Shown piece after piece: positions 58,662 to 64,000 of a DNA stretch of 64,000 nucleotides. The notes below the pieces were generated by a model. That model was given only the letters and a program-made list of their open reading frames with translations, had not been told where the DNA came from and made no database searches. Positions within the stretch are counted from its first letter, which is position 1. Every line of letters starts with the position of its first letter. Made by a program: the position numbers and the translations under genes. Source of the stretch: Candidatus Bathyarchaeota archaeon (lineage in GTDB: Archaea; Thermoproteota; Bathyarchaeia; 40CM-2-53-6; DTGE01); the NCBI GenBank assembly GCA_018396725.1, contig JAGTRC010000002.1, positions 1-64,000 of the forward strand, given 5' to 3'.

Positions 58662-61106
58662 ATGATCAGGGGGGATATTGGTTTGACCTGGTTTAAGTCG
58701 TTGAGGCTTCCCTCAAGCCTGGTATCGGCTTCGATGCTAGCCCTGCTCCTGCTCGGCGTAGGGGTTGAAGCCCAGGGCGGAGCCCACAGCCTCACAGGAT
58801 TCGAGCCCGCCGAGCAGCTCCCCGCCATGCGGGGCCTCCAATCCATAATAGTCATACCCGTGGCCTTCAGGGACCTACCAGGCTCCACGAGCCTCGAGGA
58901 GCTGAGGATCAAGGTGTTCACCCAGGCCTCGGATTACCTGAGGGAGGTAAGCGGGGGATCCCTGACGATATCGGGGGACGTCGCCCCCAGATGGTACGAG
59001 CTCTCCAGGAGCTATAAATGGTATGGGGAGGGGCGGGAGCGATGGGAGAACCTGGTGTGGGACGCGGTTAAGGCCGCCGACAAGGACGTGAACTACCTGG
59101 AATACGACCATGTAATGATCGTGCACGCGGGCGACAACCAGGATAAAAGCTTCAGGGAAGAGGACATCACGAGCTTCGCAAGCCAGGGCAGGGTCCTCCT
59201 GGATACCAGGGATGGGAAGCTCGCCGCCGGCGTCTCATGCCTGGCCGAGATGGATCCCCTAGGCCCCTACGTGAGGTACCTGCTCCAGTCCATGGGCCTC
59301 CCAAACCTCTACGTGGACGGCTACACGGTAGGGGAATGGTGCCTCATGGCCCACGGGTTCTGGGCCCATAACGGGTCTAAACCCGTCCATCCATGCGCCT
59401 GGACGATGCTCAGGGCGGGCTGGCTCCCCCAGGAGAAGGTTAGGGAGGTACCCCCGGGCGGGGAGGCTGAGATCCTCCTCACACCCCTGGAACCCGGCTA
59501 CACCGGGGATGTGAAGGCGGTCAGGATCCCCCTGGGCGAGAAAACCTATTACCTCGTTGAGGCGAGGCGCAGGGTTGGATGGGATGAAGGCCTCCCCGGC
59601 GAAGGGATCCTCATCTCCTATATAGACGAGGCTAAGAAGAGGGGCATAGTCCGCATCGTGGACGGCGGCTCCTCCACCCCGGGCTTAGAGGATGCACCGC
59701 TCCAGCCCGGAGGCTTCTTCGAGAACAGTTCAGCCGTGCTCACCGTGGAGGTCCTATCCTCGACGCCCAAGGGGTACATGATCCGCATCGACCGCACCGG
59801 GAGGCCCACCAGGGCCAACTTGACGGTTCAAACCGGCTGCCGGGAGACGCCGGTATGGGTGGATGGAGCAGCCTACACCACGGGCCCGGACGGCTCGATA
59901 ACCCTGGAGGTGAGGACTGGACCCCACCAAGTCCGGGTGGAGAAACTCTTAGACCATGGAAACGGGACCAGGAGCACGTTCAGGGAATGGTCCGACGGGG
60001 CATCAGAGCCCGATAGGATGGTGGAGGTGGAGGCCCCCGCGACCCGGATGGAGGCACGCTACTCCAAGGAGCATAAGGTGGAGATCATATCCCCGTACGG
60101 GATGGTTAGGGGGGAAGGCTGGTACCCTGATGGGGATCGAGCCGTGGTATCCGTGGAGCCCCCGATCCTGGATCATGGAAACGGGACCAGGAGGGTCTTC
60201 AAATCCTGGATCGTAGAGGGAGAGGAGCATGGTGCATCCCAGACCCCTATAACGGTCTCAGGCCCCATGAGGATCGAGGCCCTCTGGACGACGGAGTACA
60301 ATCTAACCTTCAAGGTGGAGGGCCTACCCGAGGGGAGCACAATCCTACTGACCGTGAACGGCCTAGCCATGAACTACACGGTGCCCTTCACGTATTCAGG
60401 CTGGTACCCCAGGGATGCCGCCGTGGAGTTTAGGGTGGAGCCCGAAAGCGAGACCGTGGGATGGATCACCTACACCCTGAAGGGATACGTGGACGATGAA
60501 GGAGGGGCCGTGGCCCCGCCCATACACCTGGATGGACCCACCATCATCTCAGTGGTGTACGCTGGAGGGGAGCTGCCCCAGCCGCCTAAGCCGAGGCTGG
60601 AGACGGAGCCCCCGGGGAACCTAACCGACGCCGCGAGGGGCTTCCTAGAGGTCTTATCCAGGGCTTGGAGGGGGTTCCTCCAGGAGAACAGGATGGCCTC
60701 AAGGGCATATAATGAGACAAGCCAGCCGGTTGAATGGGCCCTCGCCCAGGCTGAATCCATATACTCATCCATGAGCAGCCATCCAACCCCGGCCATACTC
60801 AGCTCAGCCGTATTCGTAGCCCTCGTGATAGGCCTAATATATGCGGCGCCCCTAGCCGCAGCCGTAGCCCTCCTGGGGACGTGGAGGCTTAGATGGAAGC
60901 CCAGCTTCAGGAAGCTCATAGCACCCACGGTCCTGCTCATTTTAGGGGTCATCCTAGCCGCCCTAGCAGCCCTCTACCATTCGCCCATGTACACGGCTAT
61001 AGGATGGGGGGGCGTGATCCTCACGGGGATAGCCACAGCCTACCTCGTAGCCGCGGCCGTGGCAGTTGCGGCTTCGAAGCCGCTACTCCTCAGGAGGAGG
61101 CGCTGA
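58662..61106 (+). CDS. Secreted M6 metalloprotease-like protein lacking the zinc motif
   Basis: 814 residues from ATG 58662 (TTG 58683 with GGGGGG upstream is possible). A signal helix (ASMLALLLLGVGVEAQ) leads to an M6-type domain with SIIVIPVAFRDLPGSTSLEE, EYDHVMIVHAG and MGLPNLY. The expected HExxH before GLP-LY is replaced by RYLLQ at 205-209, so no zinc protease is expected. Beta-rich repeats (VQTGCRETPVWVDGAAYTTG; VEIISPYGMVRGEGWYPDGD) and four C-terminal transmembrane helices (for example ALIYAAPLAAAVALLGTWRL-like) follow. It is a surface protein whose role is unknown. Confidence 0.75.
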   Translation: MIRGDIGLTWFKSLRLPSSLVSASMLALLLLGVGVEAQGGAHSLTGFEPAEQLPAMRGLQSIIVIPVAFRDLPGSTSLEELRIKVFTQASDYLREVSGGSLTISGDVAPRWYELSRSYKWYGEGRERWENLVWDAVKAADKDVNYLEYDHVMIVHAGDNQDKSFREEDITSFASQGRVLLDTRDGKLAAGVSCLAEMDPLGPYVRYLLQSMGLPNLYVDGYTVGEWCLMAHGFWAHNGSKPVHPCAWTMLRAGWLPQEKVREVPPGGEAEILLTPLEPGYTGDVKAVRIPLGEKTYYLVEARRRVGWDEGLPGEGILISYIDEAKKRGIVRIVDGGSSTPGLEDAPLQPGGFFENSSAVLTVEVLSSTPKGYMIRIDRTGRPTRANLTVQTGCRETPVWVDGAAYTTGPDGSITLEVRTGPHQVRVEKLLDHGNGTRSTFREWSDGASEPDRMVEVEAPATRMEARYSKEHKVEIISPYGMVRGEGWYPDGDRAVVSVEPPILDHGNGTRRVFKSWIVEGEEHGASQTPITVSGPMRIEALWTTEYNLTFKVEGLPEGSTILLTVNGLAMNYTVPFTYSGWYPRDAAVEFRVEPESETVGWITYTLKGYVDDEGGAVAPPIHLDGPTIISVVYAGGELPQPPKPRLETEPPGNLTDAARGFLEVLSRAWRGFLQENRMASRAYNETSQPVEWALAQAESIYSSMSSHPTPAILSSAVFVALVIGLIYAAPLAAAVALLGTWRLRWKPSFRKLIAPTVLLILGVILAALAALYHSPMYTAIGWGGVILTGIATAYLVAAAVAVAASKPLLLRRRR

Positions 61107-61448
61107 AGAATACAAAGGAGAGGTCGCCGGGGGAATTGGAGAATTCGAGTGATTAAGGTTATGCGTAGGCCTCGGCCAGCATCTTTGCAGCTTATCCATA
61201 TGGGATCCGATACCGAACACTAGGTAGGATCTAGCTGGAGGTGTAATTCCCCGAAAGCGTAATTTAATGGCCATCTTCGCTCCGGCCGTGGAAGAGGTGT
61301 ATTGCGAGGAGGCCCGGATGCTTGTGAGGATCACTATCTTCAAACCAGCTACCTCGCTTCATTGGATCGTTTAAAAAAAGCGGTGTATGAGGAAACTTCA
61401 CATATTTTTCGAATATGCTCCTGCGAAAAGGTCTCCTTTCTGCCAGCG
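61107..61448. other. 342-nt gap without a gene
   Basis: Between the M6-like gene and the convergent glycosyltransferase gene. Frames on both strands look like chance; no repeats or RNA genes are seen. Confidence 0.5.
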
Positions 61449-63572
61449 CTATTTTTCCGGTAGGCCGTGAAGCCTTGAAATACCGTGTTCGGTCTTCTCC
61501 CAGTAGAAGGGTTTCCTTATCAGTTGGAGTGCCCCCCTCCAACATCCAACGCTGATGAGGATCCAATATAGTGGGATCGCTAAAGCTAAGGGTATTGACG
61601 TGTAGTTCTTCTTTAAGATGAAGGGACCCATGTGCAACCCGATGTAGACGAGGTTCCCGATCAGTAAATTCGTCGCGCATATGTAATTGAGCGGATAGAA
61701 GAATAGGAATTGGAATAAGCCTGGCATGAGTAGGGTGGAGATCGTGACCGCCCACAGAAGCGGGTTGATGAGTGGGAGATATATGTTTCCCCCGAAGGTT
61801 AGTTGAAACAGAAGGAACTTCCTCCATCCCAGATCTTTTAGAAGCTTGCGTGGATGTCTCATGTGAACGAGGTACGTTTGAATGTATCCCTTGTTCCACC
61901 TTGATCTCTGGCGTATCCAGCTTCTAAGCCTGCTGTTTGCTTCTTCATACGTATAGGAGTTGAGCATAGCCGTCTTCTTTCCTCTCCTGGATATCCTTAC
62001 GCCGAGATCCGCGTCCTCAGTCATGTTATACGGGTCCCAGCCACCTAACTCCTTCAGTTGCTGTGTTCTGAAATGGTTGCTGGTTCCTCCGAGGGGTATG
62101 ACACCATCTACCTGGTCTAGGCCTTCAAGATAGTAATCATACCAGAATGAATACTCGAGAGAGAACCATCTGGTCAATAGATTCTCTTTAGGGTTATAGT
62201 AATTCAACCGCGATTGAAGGCAAATAACATCCATCGACGCTCTGGAGAACGCGACCACCGCTTTTTTCAATTGGTCTGGTTCAGGATCGTCCTCCGCGTC
62301 GTAGATTACGCAGTACTCTCCTCTCGCCCTGAGTAGACCATAGTTGCACGCCCTCGGTTTCGTCCTTATATCAGCGTCAGGAACAATCACGGGGTCGAAT
62401 ATCTTCAGGAACTCCTTGTAACGCCATGTCAGCCTGTCGATGGAATCCTTGAGTAAAATAACGTCTTGGGCCTTTCCTACGAAACTTAGAGGAATCTCCA
62501 TTATCCCTCCGGACATGGTTCTCACCTTTATAAGCGCCTCAGAAGGGTCTTCGCCTGGAATGACCTCCTCTAGGGTTCCGATTAAGGATCCGCTCCGATC
62601 TAATATTTTCATTGAAGGCGATAGGATATTCGCGTCCACCGTCGCCCTGCCAAACAGGCCAGGTGGGGCCACTACGGTTTCAGGGTTCCCGAATAGGCCT
62701 ATCCTCCTAGCCTCGCCAAGTGTTTCGTCATCCTTCTCTTCAATGAGGATCTTGACATCCAACTTCTCCTTAGGATAATCTAGGCTGTAAATGTTCTTCA
62801 ATACGTGGCGCAGGGCCTTCGCCTCCCTATAGACAGGGACCAGGATCGTGTAGACCGGTAAGTCCTTCTCCTGCAAGCTCTCAACATCCTTACTGGAGAC
62901 GTGCACAGCCCTGCGAGAGCCCCTGAAACCCTTAAAAGCTATGTAAAATTTCACCGGGTTCACGCAGAAGTATGCTATGTTGATGAGGGAGAAGAGAACG
63001 ATGAATGATAGAGGATAGTTTAAAACGAAGAGCACTGAAAAGAGGATTATGAAACCTAAGATCACCGATCTCTGCCATGGATACAACACTCTAAAAGCGG
63101 ACTCGTCAGGGCTTCGATAACGCAGCTCCTTCAAAGCCCTGCGCTCGTGAATTCCACTATAACCTTTGTCGATGGCTTCTTCAACCGCTTCGGTTGAGGC
63201 TACGCAAACCTCCACCTCCGCTCCGAAGAGGCTTTTCAGTACGTTGAAGAAATCGCTGTTGAATGGATTAGCCGTCGCCACCCTAACCCTTCCCTCAGAG
63301 ATCGAAAGCGGCAGGAAGAGGTTTTCTTTCAAGATCAAGTATGGAATCGCCGCAGCCAGATCAGCTTTTAAATCCATTCTTGGAATGTACTGTAATCCCA
63401 AAGCATCAGCTAGCTCGATGAAGAAGCCTTCATCAACCTCATACTTGTTCTCTCTTAGTTTGAAGACGAAGTTCTGCAAAGTTACCTGCGAGGATTCGAG
63501 TTTGGTGGCATCCGTTACGCCATGCTTCTTCGCAAGCTGTATCAACCATTCCTTGGTGATGGTCAACCCCAC
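61449..63572 (-). CDS. Membrane glycosyltransferase with MshEN-like N-terminus and inserted domain
   Basis: 707 residues from GTG 63572. The first ~140 residues are an MshEN/GspE-N-like domain (EVDEGFFIELADALGLQYIP, LFLPLSISEGRVRVATANPF), often a c-di-nucleotide-binding or adaptor module. Two helices (170-205) precede a GT2 domain: PVYTILVPVYREAKALRHVL, KILIEEKDDET, PRACNYGL, YDAEDDPEPDQL, TEDADLGVRI and SRWNKGY (Q/R-x-x-RW), followed by four more helices. Residues ~295-390 split the GT core with a PRC-barrel-like segment (MKILDRSGSLIGTLEEV, IPLSFVG). It would build polysaccharide at the membrane. Confidence 0.85.
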   Translation of the reverse strand: MGLTITKEWLIQLAKKHGVTDATKLESSQVTLQNFVFKLRENKYEVDEGFFIELADALGLQYIPRMDLKADLAAAIPYLILKENLFLPLSISEGRVRVATANPFNSDFFNVLKSLFGAEVEVCVASTEAVEEAIDKGYSGIHERRALKELRYRSPDESAFRVLYPWQRSVILGFIILFSVLFVLNYPLSFIVLFSLINIAYFCVNPVKFYIAFKGFRGSRRAVHVSSKDVESLQEKDLPVYTILVPVYREAKALRHVLKNIYSLDYPKEKLDVKILIEEKDDETLGEARRIGLFGNPETVVAPPGLFGRATVDANILSPSMKILDRSGSLIGTLEEVIPGEDPSEALIKVRTMSGGIMEIPLSFVGKAQDVILLKDSIDRLTWRYKEFLKIFDPVIVPDADIRTKPRACNYGLLRARGEYCVIYDAEDDPEPDQLKKAVVAFSRASMDVICLQSRLNYYNPKENLLTRWFSLEYSFWYDYYLEGLDQVDGVIPLGGTSNHFRTQQLKELGGWDPYNMTEDADLGVRISRRGKKTAMLNSYTYEEANSRLRSWIRQRSRWNKGYIQTYLVHMRHPRKLLKDLGWRKFLLFQLTFGGNIYLPLINPLLWAVTISTLLMPGLFQFLFFYPLNYICATNLLIGNLVYIGLHMGPFILKKNYTSIPLALAIPLYWILISVGCWRGALQLIRKPFYWEKTEHGISRLHGLPEK

Positions 63573-63640
63573 ATCACTTCAAGGGTTGGAATCGACATTG
63601 TTCAAGCTTGGTTTGCTCGAGGTTATTCTTGGATCACACT

Positions 63641-64000
63641 TCACCGCTCCTCCGACCTCTTGAGCTTCTTTAACCGTGTTTCCATCCATTGTTTGACCTT
63701 ATCTTCGCTCAGCATCTCCATTTCAGTTTGCTCTCGGAGTTTTTCCTCCACAACCTTTAGGAGCTCCTTCGGGTTCACAGGTTTCATGAGAAAGGCGTCT
63801 GCCCCCAGGTTTAGGGATTTCACCGCATTTTCCAGGCTTGGATAGCCTGTAAGCATGATCTTCATCATCTTCGGCATAGTTTCATGCATCTTGACGAGTA
63901 GCTCGGTTCCCTCCATGTCTGGGAGTTTTATGTCAAGGATGGCCAAGTTGTAGATCTTTTTTCTAGACTTCTCTATGGCCTCCTTGCCGGTTTCCGCTGT
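63641..64000 (-). CDS. Response-regulator receiver protein (cut by window end)
   Basis: At least 119 residues reach the window edge on the minus strand: TAETGKEAIEKSRKKIYNLA, then ILDIKLPDMEGTELL (phosphoacceptor aspartate), MLTGYPSLENAV (T/S), LMKPVNPKELL (K) form a CheY-like receiver domain. A short basic coiled tail ends the protein (VEEKLREQTEMEM to KRSEER), with no output domain visible. The stop lies 68 nt before the glycosyltransferase gene start, so the two are probably in one operon and this may control polysaccharide output. The N-terminus is missing. Confidence 0.85.
   Translation of the reverse strand, partial: TAETGKEAIEKSRKKIYNLAILDIKLPDMEGTELLVKMHETMPKMMKIMLTGYPSLENAVKSLNLGADAFLMKPVNPKELLKVVEEKLREQTEMEMLSEDKVKQWMETRLKKLKRSEER

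Noticed and set aside
62400-62690. Intein in the glycosyltransferase
   Set aside because: The insert is ~95 residues, with no N-terminal Cys/Ser splice junction or HN-Cys end, so it is not an intein.

Overview
The window looks like a chromosome segment of an archaeon. It has the archaeal S10/spc ribosomal-protein order (L2, S19, L22, S3, L29, Rnp1/Pop4, S17, L14, L5, S14, L6, L32e, L19e, S5, L30, L15, SecY, DUF106, cytidylate kinase, L14e, Cbf5). It also has many TTG/GTG starts, TATA-box promoters close to start codons, split LplA/LplB lipoate ligase genes, DUF211 and HEPN/MNT toxin pairs. High GC and family content suggest a TACK-group archaeon, perhaps a Bathyarchaeia-like lineage. That placement is inference and was not tested by phylogeny.

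Layout. (1) 1-9.6 kb is a CRISPR-Cas effector region. A type III cas10 (N-terminal part only, with an HD domain), a CARF-wHTH gene broken by a one-base frameshift and an RNase H-like exonuclease lie on the minus strand. A wHTH-CARF protein with the opposite domain order lies divergently. It is followed by a type I operon (small subunit, cas7, cas5, HD-helicase cas3, a compact 325-residue protein in the cas8 position) and a convergent cas6. No cas1, cas2 or CRISPR array is visible. (2) 9.8-16.5 kb is a defence/toxin-antitoxin graveyard: two HEPN-MNT pairs, a P-loop ATPase, decayed hicBA, PIN and cas4-like remnants, an intact UPF0175-PIN pair and a DUF4143-type ATPase. (3) 16.7-28 kb holds surface and secreted genes: a prenyltransferase-like repeat protein, a trypsin-like protease, an MBL hydrolase with DUF3006, and the DUF2330/DUF4349 membrane pair. 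It also holds a second DUF4143-type ATPase, vapBC and an FTR1-like fragment. (4) 28-43 kb is housekeeping: a sugar isomerase and the ribosomal operon. (5) 43.4-50 kb carries a DUF917-HyuA-racemase operon, a nucleotidyltransferase, a phosphoesterase and a third HEPN-MNT pair. (6) 50.6-64 kb carries an APC permease, a tRNA thiolase, a HAD-Rossmann fusion, an NAD(P)H oxidoreductase, lipoate ligase, an inactive-looking M6-like secreted protein, a membrane glycosyltransferase with an inserted domain, and a receiver-domain protein cut by the window end.

The most interesting signals are these. The Cas region joins I-A-like gene order with I-B-like proteins and carries two CARF/wHTH proteins of opposite architecture. 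The two DUF4143-type ATPase genes share a promoter plan of two tandem palindromes about 32-34 bp apart with a TATA-like TTAAGTA between them, although the palindrome sequences differ. The ribosomal cluster lacks L24, S4e, S8, L18 and L34e but carries an Hsp20-like gene. Several proteins have unusual domain combinations.
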